A stretch of DNA of 64,000 nt from Neglectibacter timonensis (GCF_900048895.1 NZ_LT160634.1:1-64000), one strand, 5' to 3'; counted from the first letter of the stretch, positions 7,781-16,905 are shown. Numbers and translations are program-made. The notes: generated from the letters alone by a model not told the origin.

Positions 7781-9685
7781 TCATTCTGCAGCATCAATAG
7801 CTTCTTCCTGTGTTTCAGGAGCGTCCCTGTGAAAACGCAGCAGGGAATAACCGTAAGGGGAAAGCACTCTGGTGTGATTCAACGGCTCGCCTGCGAGAAC
7901 AGAGCCCTTTTCAAAATCGATATCCGCCTCTAGAATACTTTGCGGACGATGGCTGCGGTTGACTACTATCAGGAGACTGTCTTCCCCTGCGTCCGTCTCC
8001 TGATACCGCTCGTAGGCGAGAAGATTGCCGTCTGCATACCGGGTGCGGAAGCCTCCTTCTGCCAGGATGCTTCTCTGCTCCCTGCGCAGCTGTCCCAAGG
8101 TGCGGTACCATTCCAACAGCTCTTGATCCTCATGGCCCCAGGGATAGCAGCTGCGGTTGAAGGGGTCTTTATACCCCTCCAGACCTGCCTCATCCCCATA
8201 ATAGATGCAGGGGATACCGGGCAGTGTGAATTGCAGCAGGGAAGCCAGCTTCAGTCTCCGTCTGCCCTTTTCCCGCTGTTCCGGGGAAAGGGCATGACAG
8301 CTTTGCCATTCCCTGCCGTTGCTGCCTGACGGTTCTCCGCCCAACACTGTGAGGGCACGCTCTGTGTCATGTGTGCCGATATGGTTCATCAGCAGGCGGA
8401 CGCATTGGGGCGGATAATTTTCCAGTATGCTCTCTACGGTCTCACAGAAAGCGAGGGGATCTCCCCCGAGCAGAAAGCCCAGTATGGCGTCACGGAAGGG
8501 ATAATTCATTACGGTGTCCAGCTGGCGCCCCAGTAGGTACCGGCGGCGGACACCGTAGGCGGTCTTATTGGAGGCGTCCTCCCAAACCTCGCCCAGTACT
8601 AGGGCATCGGGGGTTTCGGCCTTGGCTGCAGCGGTGAGACGGTCGAGAAATTCGTCGGGCAATTCATCTGCAACGTCCAGCCGCCAGCCGGAGGAGCCTG
8701 CTTTAAGCCAGCTGCGCACAATTCCATGCTCGCCGTTGATGTACTCATTGTAGCTGGGCTCTGTCTCCTTCACATTGGGCAGTGTGTCAAAATTCCACCA
8801 GCAGTCATAGGAATTCGGCCATTGGCGGAAGGTATACCAGGGATAGTAGGGAGACTGCTGCGAATGGAAGGCCCCCGGGGTCTCATAGCGTCCCTCCCGG
8901 TTGAAATATACGCTGTCGCTGCCCGTATGGCTGAACACGCCGTCCAGAACCACCCGGATTCCCAGCTTTTCCGCGGCGGCGCAGAGAGAGGAAAAATCCT
9001 CTCTGGAGCCCAGAAGGGGATCTATCTTCGAATAATCGGCTGTGTCGTAGCGGTGATTGGAATGAGATTCAAAGACGGGATTGCAGTAGATACAGGTGAC
9101 ACCCAGCTCCTTCAGGTAGGGGAGCTTCTGTTCGATCCCTTTCAGGTCGCCACCGAAGAAATCGCTGTTGGTGACGCGGCCCTGGGCGTTGGGACGCCAT
9201 TGGGGCTGCTCCCCCCAGGCTTCATGCAGCGCTCTGTCCGCCGGGAGCGGCCCCTTTGCCGTGCCGGAGGCGCAGAAACGGTCGGGGAAAATCTGATACA
9301 TGATTCCTCCGGAAAGCCAATCAGGCGTGCGAAAGTTTTTTTCATATACAGTCATCTGCCAGCGGTTCATGCCGCCGAAGACCGCCTGGCCTCCGAATCC
9401 GCGGGAAAGCCGAAGACGTCCCCGGCAGGTGGTGATCTCGAAATGATAGAAATAGAGCCCAGGGGCGTCAGGGGTGAAATGGCATTCCCACCATTCCTGG
9501 TCGGCGCCTTCCATACCGCACCAGAACATGCCCAGACAGCTGGCGGCGCCGTTTTCCTGCTCCATGATCAGGTTTGCCTCCCGGCAGCTGAGCTCCCGGG
9601 GCAGCAGAATTTTAAAATGGACGGACCGTCCGTCCGGGACGGCCCCTACAGGATTGCGGTGCCGTTTCTCTCTGGAATTAAACAT
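7781..9685 (-). CDS. GH13 alpha-glucan hydrolase (neopullulanase/alpha-amylase type)
   Basis: The 634-residue protein has an N-terminal beta-sandwich (about residues 1-115, with WWECHFTPDAPGLYFYHFE), then the GH13 barrel. Conserved regions are visible: VVLDGVFSHTG, GWRLDVADE with the nucleophile Asp337, LGEVWED with the general acid Glu366, and NHIGTHDTER with Asp440. No signal peptide is present, so it acts in the cytoplasm on maltodextrin or glycogen. It lies 102 bases downstream of glycogen phosphorylase on the same strand, a natural pairing for alpha-glucan breakdown, but a terminator lies between them. AAAGGA precedes the ATG. The exact specificity (neopullulanase, cyclomaltodextrinase or amylase) cannot be told from sequence alone. 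Confidence 0.92.
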   Translation of the reverse strand: MFNSREKRHRNPVGAVPDGRSVHFKILLPRELSCREANLIMEQENGAASCLGMFWCGMEGADQEWWECHFTPDAPGLYFYHFEITTCRGRLRLSRGFGGQAVFGGMNRWQMTVYEKNFRTPDWLSGGIMYQIFPDRFCASGTAKGPLPADRALHEAWGEQPQWRPNAQGRVTNSDFFGGDLKGIEQKLPYLKELGVTCIYCNPVFESHSNHRYDTADYSKIDPLLGSREDFSSLCAAAEKLGIRVVLDGVFSHTGSDSVYFNREGRYETPGAFHSQQSPYYPWYTFRQWPNSYDCWWNFDTLPNVKETEPSYNEYINGEHGIVRSWLKAGSSGWRLDVADELPDEFLDRLTAAAKAETPDALVLGEVWEDASNKTAYGVRRRYLLGRQLDTVMNYPFRDAILGFLLGGDPLAFCETVESILENYPPQCVRLLMNHIGTHDTERALTVLGGEPSGSNGREWQSCHALSPEQREKGRRRLKLASLLQFTLPGIPCIYYGDEAGLEGYKDPFNRSCYPWGHEDQELLEWYRTLGQLRREQRSILAEGGFRTRYADGNLLAYERYQETDAGEDSLLIVVNRSHRPQSILEADIDFEKGSVLAGEPLNHTRVLSPYGYSLLRFHRDAPETQEEAIDAAE

Positions 9686-9735
9686 GGCTTACACCATTCC
9701 TTTCTGACGTGGAAATGCGGGCCGGAGAGTTCCGG

Positions 9736-9770
9736 AAAAACGCAGAGAGGAACCGAATCCGCTCTGCGTT
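9736..9770 (-). terminator. Terminator after glycogen phosphorylase
   Basis: On the minus strand AACGCAGAG pairs with CTCTGCGTT around a GGA..TCC inner stem and is followed by a T-run. It lies between the phosphorylase stop and the GH13 start. Confidence 0.8.
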
Positions 9771-9787
9771 TTAAAATGCTTTCAATT

Positions 9788-12229
9788 TTATTTCTCAAGT
9801 GTTCTGGCGCTGAGGTTTTGAACGGGGGGCACAGGAGATGCATGCCAGATGTTCCCTGCGTACTCCCTGATCGCACGGTCTGCGGCAAAGCGGCCTGCGC
9901 AGGCGGTATTGACCAGCGACATCCGGTTCCAGGATTTCTGATCCAGATAAAGCTTTTGAGCCCTCCTTTGCGCCTCTGCATAGGATTCAAAATCGGCCAA
10001 AGCCATGTAGCGGTCCTCATTGAGCAGGGCATTGAAGATATCCTTGAATTTCTGGCCGTCAAAGCCGGTCAGGAGTTCGTCCATAGCGCGGTGTATTACC
10101 TGGTTGTTCTGATAGTGAAGCCTGGGGGAATAGCCGGAACGCTTCAGCTCCTCTACCTGTGAGGCGGTCATACCGAAGAGGATGATATTTTCATCGCCTA
10201 CTGCTTCGTGGATTTCCACGTTGGCGCCGTCCAGCGTGCCAAGGGTCACCGCGCCGTTGATCATGAACTTCATGTTGCTGGTGCCGGAGGCTTCCGTGCC
10301 CGCCAGGGAAATCTGTTCGCTGATTTCCGCGGCAGGGGTCAAAAGCTCTGCCCAGGTGACACAGTAATTTTCCACGAACACCACCTTGAGCTTCTTGTTT
10401 ACCCGGTCGTCCTTCCTGATCTTCTCTGCCAGGGCGGCAATGAACTGAATGATCTGTTTGGCGAAGTAGTACCCGGGCGCTGCCTTGGCGCCGAAGAAGA
10501 AGGTGTGGGGCGTGAAGTCCGCGTTGGGATTCTCCCGCAGCCACTGGTAGGTTGCCAGAATATTCAGGGCGTTCATGTGCTGGCGCTTATATTCGTGAAG
10601 ACGCTTTACCTGCACGTCAAAGATGGAGTCGGGATCCACACGGTCGTTTTGTGTCTTTTTGATGTAGTCTGCCAAACGTACCTTGTTGAAGCGCTTGATC
10701 TGCTGCAGCTGTTCCAGTACAGCCTCATCATCCTTGTAACGGAGCAGGCCGGAAAGCTTTCCGGCGTCATAGATATACTCGGAGCCGATCAGGTCTGTGA
10801 TGAGGCCGCTGAGTTTTGGGTTGGATTGGTTGAGCCAGCGCCGGTGTGCAATGCCGTTTGTCACATTGGTGAACTTCTGGGGCTCTTCCATATAGAAGTC
10901 GTGAAACACATCCTCTTTCAGGATTTCGCTGTGCAGGGCAGAAACGCCGTTGACGCTGTGAGAGCCGATGACAGCCAGGTTCGCCATTTTGACATAGCCG
11001 TCGCCAATGGGGGCCATACGGTAGATTTTAGACTCTTCCACGCCCTTCCAGCGCATTTCCTCCCAGAAGCGGCGGTCGATCTCCTCCACAATCTGATAGA
11101 TGCGGGGCAGGCGCATTTTGAACAGGTCGATACTCCAGCATTCCAGAGCCTCGCTCATGACGGTATGGTTGGTATAGGCCACCGTCTGCCTGACGATATT
11201 CCAGGCATCCTCCCAGCCGTAGCCGCATTCGTCCAGCATCACCCGCATCATCTCAGGAATAGCCAGCACAGGATGGGTATCGTTGAGGTGGATGGCGGCC
11301 AGCTTCGGCAGATCGTCCAAGGTGCTGTGGGCAAAGAGGTGCCGCCGGATAATATCCTGAATGGAGGCGGAAACCAGAAAATATTGCTGGGAGAGCCGCA
11401 GCATCTTGCCGTCGGTGTGGTTGTCTTCCGGATAGAGTACTTTGGTGATGACCTCAGCCATGGCCTGCTGCTCCATGGCGCGCATATAGCTGCCTCCGTT
11501 GAACAGGTTCATATCAAACTTATTGTTTTCTGCTTTCCAGATCCTCAAAAGGCTGATCCCTTTCCCATCCATACCGGCCACACAGAGGTCATAAGGAATG
11601 GCGGTGACAGAAGTATAGTCACGGTGGCGCACAGAGTGATACTGTTCGTGCCACTGCTCCTCAATATGTCCGTCAAAACGGACCTCTACAGAATTTTCAG
11701 GAACTTGCTGCAGCCAAACGCTGCCGCCCGGCAGCCAGAAGTCGGGCAGCTCGGTCTGCCATCCATCCACCAGCTTCTGGCGGAATATGCCGTATTCATA
11801 TCGCAGGGAATATCCCATGGCGGGGTATCCCTGTGTGGCCAGGCCGTCCAGGAAACAGGCGGCAAGCCGCCCAAGGCCCCCGTTGCCCAAACCCGCATCG
11901 GGTTCCTGCTCATAGAGGTTATCCAATTTGATATCGTATTCGGCCAGGGCCTTCTTGAAACTGTCTTCCAGCCCCAGGTTGTAGAGGTTGTTCCGCAGGG
12001 AACGGCCCAGCAAAAATTCCATGCAGAGATAATAGACCTGTTTTGTTCCGGTTTTTTCCGCATTATCTATAAATTCCGTACGGCCCTTGGTGAGCAGCTC
12101 CCGTACGATAAGCACTACAGCCTTGTAGTATTCCTCATAGGTTGCATTTTCCAGAGAGACGCCGAAAGAATGGGATAGTTTTTCCCGAATGGCCTCCTTG
12201 ATTTGAGGAACTGTCATCTTATAAGTCAT
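9788..12229 (-). CDS. glgP: Glycogen/alpha-glucan phosphorylase (GT35)
   Basis: The 813-residue protein has the usual length for the family. It releases glucose-1-phosphate from the non-reducing end of alpha-1,4-glucans using phosphate and pyridoxal phosphate. Hallmarks include PDAGLGNGGLGRLAACFLD near the N-terminus and the cofactor site EASGTSNMKFMINGA, where Lys654 carries the pyridoxal phosphate, followed by GTLDGANVEI. It has its own promoter upstream and a terminator downstream. Together with the neighbouring GH13 enzyme it forms a storage or maltodextrin breakdown pair. No glycogen synthesis genes are in the window. Confidence 0.97.
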   Translation of the reverse strand: MTYKMTVPQIKEAIREKLSHSFGVSLENATYEEYYKAVVLIVRELLTKGRTEFIDNAEKTGTKQVYYLCMEFLLGRSLRNNLYNLGLEDSFKKALAEYDIKLDNLYEQEPDAGLGNGGLGRLAACFLDGLATQGYPAMGYSLRYEYGIFRQKLVDGWQTELPDFWLPGGSVWLQQVPENSVEVRFDGHIEEQWHEQYHSVRHRDYTSVTAIPYDLCVAGMDGKGISLLRIWKAENNKFDMNLFNGGSYMRAMEQQAMAEVITKVLYPEDNHTDGKMLRLSQQYFLVSASIQDIIRRHLFAHSTLDDLPKLAAIHLNDTHPVLAIPEMMRVMLDECGYGWEDAWNIVRQTVAYTNHTVMSEALECWSIDLFKMRLPRIYQIVEEIDRRFWEEMRWKGVEESKIYRMAPIGDGYVKMANLAVIGSHSVNGVSALHSEILKEDVFHDFYMEEPQKFTNVTNGIAHRRWLNQSNPKLSGLITDLIGSEYIYDAGKLSGLLRYKDDEAVLEQLQQIKRFNKVRLADYIKKTQNDRVDPDSIFDVQVKRLHEYKRQHMNALNILATYQWLRENPNADFTPHTFFFGAKAAPGYYFAKQIIQFIAALAEKIRKDDRVNKKLKVVFVENYCVTWAELLTPAAEISEQISLAGTEASGTSNMKFMINGAVTLGTLDGANVEIHEAVGDENIILFGMTASQVEELKRSGYSPRLHYQNNQVIHRAMDELLTGFDGQKFKDIFNALLNEDRYMALADFESYAEAQRRAQKLYLDQKSWNRMSLVNTACAGRFAADRAIREYAGNIWHASPVPPVQNLSARTLEK

Positions 12230-12303
12230 GAATAGACCTCCAATTATGTTTAAAATAACCTAATTCAAAATTTTATGGGTGGCTTTCATATAGCAATATG
12301 TGC

Positions 12304-12332
12304 ATTATAAACTAAAATATGCCAGAAAACAA
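12304..12332 (-). promoter_or_regulatory. Promoter of glycogen phosphorylase
   Basis: On the minus strand TTGTTT and TATAAT are spaced by 17 bases, about 75 bases upstream of the start codon. The sequence around it is very AT-rich. Confidence 0.6.
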
Positions 12333-12672
12333 CAGCAATAAAGCCTCAAGCTCAACGATAATATTTGTTTACTATTTACAAGGCGGCAAAGCTTTAGTAT
12401 GTGCCAAGGAAGGCCGGGAAAAACAAAAGGGCCGGTATTTTTTCTGTAGCTTTTTGTACTGCCGAAACCAAAAAACAGAAAAAACACACAAAGAGGCCCG
12501 CCGCCGGAAAAGGCTGCGGGCCAAAGCCGGCAGAAGTCTTCTCTCCTATTGGAAATTCAACGCAAGTATATCATAGAAGGAAGAAAAAAACAATAAAAAT
12601 TCCGAAGTATCTCCGGAAATATGGGGGAAGACAGTGTTTATCGAAATTTTCTGGAAAAAAGGGAGAAAAGCT
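12333..12672. other. Intergenic region between divergent glgP and zapA
   Basis: This non-coding, AT-rich stretch holds one clear hairpin: GGCCCGC (12495-12501) pairs with GCGGGCC (12516-12522). On the minus strand the hairpin is followed by T-rich sequence, so it could end a minus-strand transcript. No protein or RNA gene was recognised. Confidence 0.5.
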
Positions 12673-12701
12673 TTGCGTAATCTGCGGTTTTGCACTATAA
12701 T
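12673..12701 (+). promoter_or_regulatory. Promoter of the zapA operon
   Basis: TTGCGT (12673-12678) and a perfect TATAAT (12696-12701) are separated by 17 bases, 45 bases before the GTG start of zapA. Confidence 0.75.
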
Positions 12702-12745
12702 CTATAGTGTAAAATTATACGGTTATGGGAAAGGAAGGATCGGCG

Positions 12746-13654
12746 GTGGAAAAAAAGCGCATCCGTTTGGAGATTAACGGTGTTGTCTGCGGTTTAATCA
12801 CCCAGGAGACCGAGGAATATATGCAGGCTCTCGCGGCTGAGGTGGGAGAAATGATGAAGGAAATCCAGTCCGCCTCCCCCTTTATTACCCGGGAGGCTGC
12901 GGCCTTGACCGCAGCTTTGAGCTATTGCGACGACGCAAAAAAGAACGGAAAGCGGGCCGCCGAACTTTCGGACCGTGTGGAGGAACTGGAAGTGGAGGCT
13001 GAAATCTGGCAGGAAGATCAGGAGAAGCTTCTGCAGGAGGCGAAAGCTTCTCCTCAGGATCCGGAAACGCAGCGGCGTCTTTCCCTGCTGGAGGAGGAAA
13101 ATGCCGGACTGAAGGCCGCCGCGCAGGATGCCCGGGAACTGGCGGAGACGATTTCCCGGCTCGCCGCGGAAAACGCCTCTTTGAAAGAAACCGCAGTGGA
13201 GAATGGCGGGACGGAGGAGCTGCAGCGGCTGAAGAGGGAAAACGAGGCGCTGAAGTCCGCATCTCAGGCCGGTTCTGAAGGCGGGGCTCAGGACATGGCT
13301 GCTCTGGAGGAACAGTTGGATAAACTGCGGGAAGAAAAACAGGCTCTGGAGGAGGCGAATCTTCGGGCGGAATTGGAAAAAACGCAGTTTCGTCAAGCTG
13401 CCGAGCGGGTTGCCGAAGAGGCGAGGCAGCTGAAGCGCCGTGCGGAGGAGCAGATGAGGCAAGCGGAGGAGAGGGTCCGCTTATTGGAGGAAAAGGCTAA
13501 CGGCAGTATGGCACAGAGCGGAGAGAAACAGCCTGCCGACCCGTCCGGGATGAGAGAGAGGACGGCGCAGTCAGCGCAGAAAAAGATGCGGAACCCCTTG
13601 CGGCACGAGGAGATGGAGCAGCAGGGCCTGGTGAGCTTCTTCGAGAAAAAATAG
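12746..13654 (+). CDS. zapA: Cell division protein ZapA with a long coiled-coil extension
   Basis: The start is GTG 12746, chosen because AAAGGAAGGA sits 7 bases upstream; ATG 12725 would place this ribosome site inside the gene. Residues 1-85 match ZapA (KRIRLEINGVVCGLITQE, then a helix with EYMQALAAEVGEMM and an alanine-rich stretch). ZapA binds FtsZ and bundles its filaments at midcell. The protein is about 302 residues, three times the usual ZapA length; the extra 200 or so residues are almost continuous Glu/Leu/Ala-rich coiled coil. The U32 peptidase gene follows 57 bases later and may be cotranscribed. Confidence 0.8.
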   Translation: MEKKRIRLEINGVVCGLITQETEEYMQALAAEVGEMMKEIQSASPFITREAAALTAALSYCDDAKKNGKRAAELSDRVEELEVEAEIWQEDQEKLLQEAKASPQDPETQRRLSLLEEENAGLKAAAQDARELAETISRLAAENASLKETAVENGGTEELQRLKRENEALKSASQAGSEGGAQDMAALEEQLDKLREEKQALEEANLRAELEKTQFRQAAERVAEEARQLKRRAEEQMRQAEERVRLLEEKANGSMAQSGEKQPADPSGMRERTAQSAQKKMRNPLRHEEMEQQGLVSFFEKK

Positions 13655-13711
13655 GGCAGGATAGATTTGCAGAGAGGATGAGAGGCTATCGGCAGCAGTA
13701 AAATTGAGGTC

Positions 13712-15766
13712 TTGGCACCGGCGGGCGGGGAAGATTCTCTGCGCGCCGCCGTGTTTTCCGGGGCGGATGCCGTCTATCTGGGGGGACAGGCGTTTGGGGC
13801 CAGGGCAAATGCAAAGAATTTTAGCCGGGAAGAGCTGCGGCGGGCAGTTGCTTTTTGTCACGCCCGCGGAGTTAAGGTATATGTGACGGTAAACACGTTG
13901 ATCAAGGAAAAAGAGATGCCGGCTGCACTGGAATTCGCAAAGTTTCTCTGTGAAATTTCCGTGGATGCGGTGTTGGTGCAGGACATTGGGCTTTTTTCTC
14001 TGCTGCGGCAGTGCGCGCCGGAGCTGCCTCTGCATGCTTCCACCCAAATGAGCCTTCATACTCCGGATGGCGTAAGGCTGCTGTATGGGCTAGGGGCAAA
14101 GCGGGCAGTGCTGGCCAGGGAGCTTTCCCTGCAGGAGATTCGGGAGATTTCCCGGAGCTGTCCCATTGAGCTGGAAGCCTTTGTACATGGGGCCCTGTGC
14201 ATGTCAGTGTCCGGGCAGTGCTATCTCAGCGCCATGCTGGGGGGACGCAGCGGGAACCGGGGAATGTGCGCCCAGCCGTGCCGCCTGCCTTTCGGGGCGC
14301 CGGGCGGCACGGGGCACGATCTGTCCCTGAAGGATCTCTCCTTTCTGCGGGAAGTGGAGGAACTGCGGCGGGCGGGCGTCTGCTCCGCCAAGATAGAGGG
14401 ACGTATGAAGAGGCCGGAATATGTGACGGCAGCGGTTTCAGCCTGCCGCATGGCGGCAGAGGGCGGAGAGATCCCGCAGGAGCTGCTGGACAATCTGGAG
14501 GCGGTATTTTCCCGCTCCGGCTTTACCCAGGGCTATCTCACAGGAAAGCTGGGCGGATCCATGTTTGGAATCCGCCGGAAGGAGGATGTGACTGGGGCGA
14601 CGGAACGGGTATTTTCTGCTCTTCGGCAGCTGTACCGGGGAGAGCGCAGCTGTGTGCCGGTTATTTTGGCGTTGCGGGAGGCGAAGGAAGAGATAGAGCT
14701 GACTGTGAGGGATGAAGACGGTCATGCGGCGTGTGTACGGTGTCCGGCTGTTCGGGATGCTGTGCCGCTGAGCGGAGAACGTTGTCTGGTTCAGCTGAAA
14801 AAAACCGGCGGTACTCCTTTCTATTCAAAGGAGGCTGTTGTGCCGGAGGATGGGGCTGCGGTTACGGTTTCCGGGCTGAACAGTCTGAGAAGGGAGGCGC
14901 TGGAGGAGCTTCTGCAGCTTCGAGAAAAGAGGGAGCCCATTCCTTTTGAAACCAGGCTTCTGAAATTTTCAGCACATGTGCAGAGAACGGGAGAACATCT
15001 GCCGTTACGTGTTTCTTTTTCCCGAATGGATCAGATCTTTGATGCGGCTAAGGGCTGTGAGGCCGTTCAGCTGCCTCTGAGTACGGATAAGGAGGAACTC
15101 CAGCGATTGCGTGACCGGGGGTTCCGGCGCATTCTGCTGGAGCTTCCCAGGGCGATGTTCGGCGTTCAGGAGCAGGTGGAACGGATGCTCCTGGAACGGA
15201 TGGAACTGGGATTCCGGGAAGTGGTGTGCGGCAATCTGGGGGCATTGGAAACAGCCCGGCGGGCAGGGGCTGTTCTGCACGGATCTTTTTCCCTGAATAT
15301 TGCAAACACAGCTTCCTTGACCTGTCTGGAACAGCTGGGACTGAGCTCGGCTGAGCTTTCTTTTGAACTGACCGGGAAAGAGCTTTCTTCCTTGGGCGGA
15401 AGTCTGCCCCGGGGTGTGATGGTGTATGGCAGGCAAGCGCTGATGCTGCTGAGAAACTGTCCGCTGGCCAATACAAAGCGGGGCTGTCTCGGGTGCGGCG
15501 CTCCAGGCATGCTGACGGACAGAATGCACAAAAACTTTCCTGTGCTATGCACCCGTGGAGGAGGCACTCGGGTGACCGAGCTGCTTAACAGCGTGCCGCT
15601 GTGGATTTCTCTGGGAGAGAAAGATCTGCGTGCGGTTGATTTCGGGCTGATGCGTTTTACTGTGGAAAACTCTGTGGAATGCGAGAGCATTTATCAGGCC
15701 TTTCTTCGACAGGAACCGCCTGGATTTGACTGTACGCACGGGTTGTTCTTCCGGGGAGTGGAATAG
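13712..15766 (+). CDS. U32 family peptidase-like protein (RlhA/YrrO type)
   Basis: The product has the U32 barrel signature near the N-terminus (LAPAGGEDSLRAAVFSGADAV), the family block FVHGALCMSVSGQCYLSAML with GGRSGNRGMCAQPCRLP, and a long C-terminal part of the kind found in large U32/DUF3656 proteins. Members act in rRNA C-hydroxylation (RlhA) or tRNA/ubiquinone hydroxylation; the clustered cysteines fit an Fe-S site. The start is uncertain. TTG 13712 gives 684 residues but cuts the conserved KIEVLAPAG, which is in frame from 13682 without any ATG, GTG or TTG. An AUC at 13688 behind AGAGAGGATGAGAGG is a possible true start. Confidence 0.85.
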   Translation: MAPAGGEDSLRAAVFSGADAVYLGGQAFGARANAKNFSREELRRAVAFCHARGVKVYVTVNTLIKEKEMPAALEFAKFLCEISVDAVLVQDIGLFSLLRQCAPELPLHASTQMSLHTPDGVRLLYGLGAKRAVLARELSLQEIREISRSCPIELEAFVHGALCMSVSGQCYLSAMLGGRSGNRGMCAQPCRLPFGAPGGTGHDLSLKDLSFLREVEELRRAGVCSAKIEGRMKRPEYVTAAVSACRMAAEGGEIPQELLDNLEAVFSRSGFTQGYLTGKLGGSMFGIRRKEDVTGATERVFSALRQLYRGERSCVPVILALREAKEEIELTVRDEDGHAACVRCPAVRDAVPLSGERCLVQLKKTGGTPFYSKEAVVPEDGAAVTVSGLNSLRREALEELLQLREKREPIPFETRLLKFSAHVQRTGEHLPLRVSFSRMDQIFDAAKGCEAVQLPLSTDKEELQRLRDRGFRRILLELPRAMFGVQEQVERMLLERMELGFREVVCGNLGALETARRAGAVLHGSFSLNIANTASLTCLEQLGLSSAELSFELTGKELSSLGGSLPRGVMVYGRQALMLLRNCPLANTKRGCLGCGAPGMLTDRMHKNFPVLCTRGGGTRVTELLNSVPLWISLGEKDLRAVDFGLMRFTVENSVECESIYQAFLRQEPPGFDCTHGLFFRGVE

Positions 15767-15786
15767 TTGTGGAAAACTCTGTGGAA
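15661..15786. repeat. Two copies of a 19-bp direct repeat
   Basis: TGTGGAAAACTCTGTGGAA occurs at 15661-15679, inside the end of the U32 gene, and again at 15768-15786, just after its stop. Each copy contains two TGTGGAA motifs, which differ by one base from the DnaA-box core TGTGGATAA. Confidence 0.6.
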
Positions 15787-15907
15787 AGTGTTGATTTTTC
15801 CAGGTTGTGGGCCGTGTTTTATGCGGTTTCACTTCAAACAATAGAAGTAAGACCTGGTTTCAGCCTGTGGGAATGAAAAAATGATGGTTGATGTGGGAGG
15901 AAGAGAT

Positions 15908-16345
15908 ATGATTTTAAAAGTGAAGAAGTTGAAAGAAGAGGCGGTGCTTCCGGAAAGAAAGACGCCGGGGAGCGCGGGATTTGACTTGTGCGCCTGTATT
16001 GCACAGGAAATTACGATGGAGCCGGGGGATATGGCTGTATTCCCCACGGGGCTGGCGGCTGAAATTCCGGAAGGTTGTGCAGGCATGATCTTTACCCGTA
16101 GCGGCCTGGGAGTGAAGCATGGAATTGCCGTATCCAACGGTGTTGGCGTCATAGACAGTGATTACCGGGGCGAGATCCAGGTGGGCCTGCACAATTTTAG
16201 CCGGACCGCTTACACGGTGTGTCCCGGCGACCGCATTGCCCAGCTGATCGTCATGCCGGTCTGCCTGCCCCAGGTGGAGGAAGCGGCGGTTCTCAGTGAG
16301 ACCGACCGGGGCGGCGCCGGGTTTGGTAGCACCGGAAAGCGTTAA
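15908..16345 (+). CDS. dut: dUTP diphosphatase
   Basis: The trimeric-type dUTPase splits dUTP to dUMP and pyrophosphate, keeping uracil out of DNA and feeding dTMP synthesis. The start is ATG 15908, behind GGGAGGAAG; 145 residues is the normal size. All five family motifs are present: AGFDL, TRSGLG, GVIDSDYRGEI, GDRIAQLIV and RGGAGFGSTG. It follows the U32 gene by 141 bases and is followed directly by the 68-bp tandem repeats. Confidence 0.96.
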   Translation: MILKVKKLKEEAVLPERKTPGSAGFDLCACIAQEITMEPGDMAVFPTGLAAEIPEGCAGMIFTRSGLGVKHGIAVSNGVGVIDSDYRGEIQVGLHNFSRTAYTVCPGDRIAQLIVMPVCLPQVEEAAVLSETDRGGAGFGSTGKR

Positions 16346-16367
16346 ATGGAGCAGATCGGAAAGTTTT

Positions 16368-16784
16368 CGATCCGAAAGGGTCAGCAGAAAGCAAGCCGGA
16401 ATAAAGTTTTCGAAGAAAACTTCAGGAAGATTTTTCGATCCGAAAGGGTCAGCAGAAAGCAAGCCGGAATAAAGTTTTCGAAGAAAACTTCAGGAAGATT
16501 TTTCGATCCGAAAGGGTCAGCAGAAAGCAAGCCGGAATAAAGTTTTCGAAGAAAACTTCAGGAAGATTTTTCGATCCGAAAGGGTCAGCAGAAAGCAAGC
16601 CGGAATAAAGTTTTCGAAGAAAACTTCAGGAAGATTTTTCGATCCGAAAGGGTCAGCAGAAAGCAAGCCGGAATAAAGTTTTCGAAGAAAACTTCAGGAA
16701 GATTTTTCGATCCGAAAGGGTCAGCAGAAAGCAAGCCGGAATAAAGTTTTCGAAGAAAACTTCAGGAAGATTTTTCGATCCGAA
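16368..16784. repeat. Tandem array, six 68-bp units
   Basis: Units begin with CGATCCGAAA at 16368, 16436, 16504, 16572, 16640 and 16708; a seventh partial copy starts at 16776. The units are essentially identical. Each holds a hairpin AAGTTTTC-GAA-GAAAACTT and a smaller one, TTTCG-ATC-CGAAA. There are no variable spacers. The period is not a multiple of three, so it does not encode a repeat protein. It fills the gap between dut and the mreB promoter. Confidence 0.95.
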
Positions 16785-16792
16785 AAATCTTC
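16766..16792. other. Perfect 12-bp hairpin closing the array
   Basis: GAAGATTTTTCG pairs with CGAAAAATCTTC around the loop ATC. Only the last unit has this complete 3' arm; inner units diverge after CCGAAA. The following bases TGTATATATCTT are AU-rich but not a proper T-run, so termination is possible but weak. Confidence 0.75.
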
Positions 16793-16876
16793 TGTATATA
16801 TCTTGTGGTTTCGGGAAAAAAATACAGCACATTTACTGAAATCTTCAGAATCTATAAGTTTATGTAAACTTTGTTG

Positions 16877-16905
16877 TTGAGAAACCGGGAAAAATGCGAT
16901 ATAAT
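16877..16905 (+). promoter_or_regulatory. Promoter of the mre operon
   Basis: TTGAGA (16877-16882) and TATAAT (16900-16905) are spaced by 17 bases. The leader to the mreB start is about 120 bases and contains small GC-rich inverted repeats, for example GAGGAA with TTCCTC near 16922-16937. Confidence 0.75.

Noticed and set aside
16346-16540. Reading frame of about 64 residues through the 68-bp repeats
   Set aside because: The period changes phase in each unit and no ribosome site is present, so it is a by-product of the repeat.
16368-16784. CRISPR array
   Set aside because: Units are contiguous and identical without spacers, and no cas genes are near.
16766-16792. Standard rho-independent terminator at the array end
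   Set aside because: The stem is perfect, but the tail TGTATATATC lacks a T-run, so it is listed only as a hairpin.
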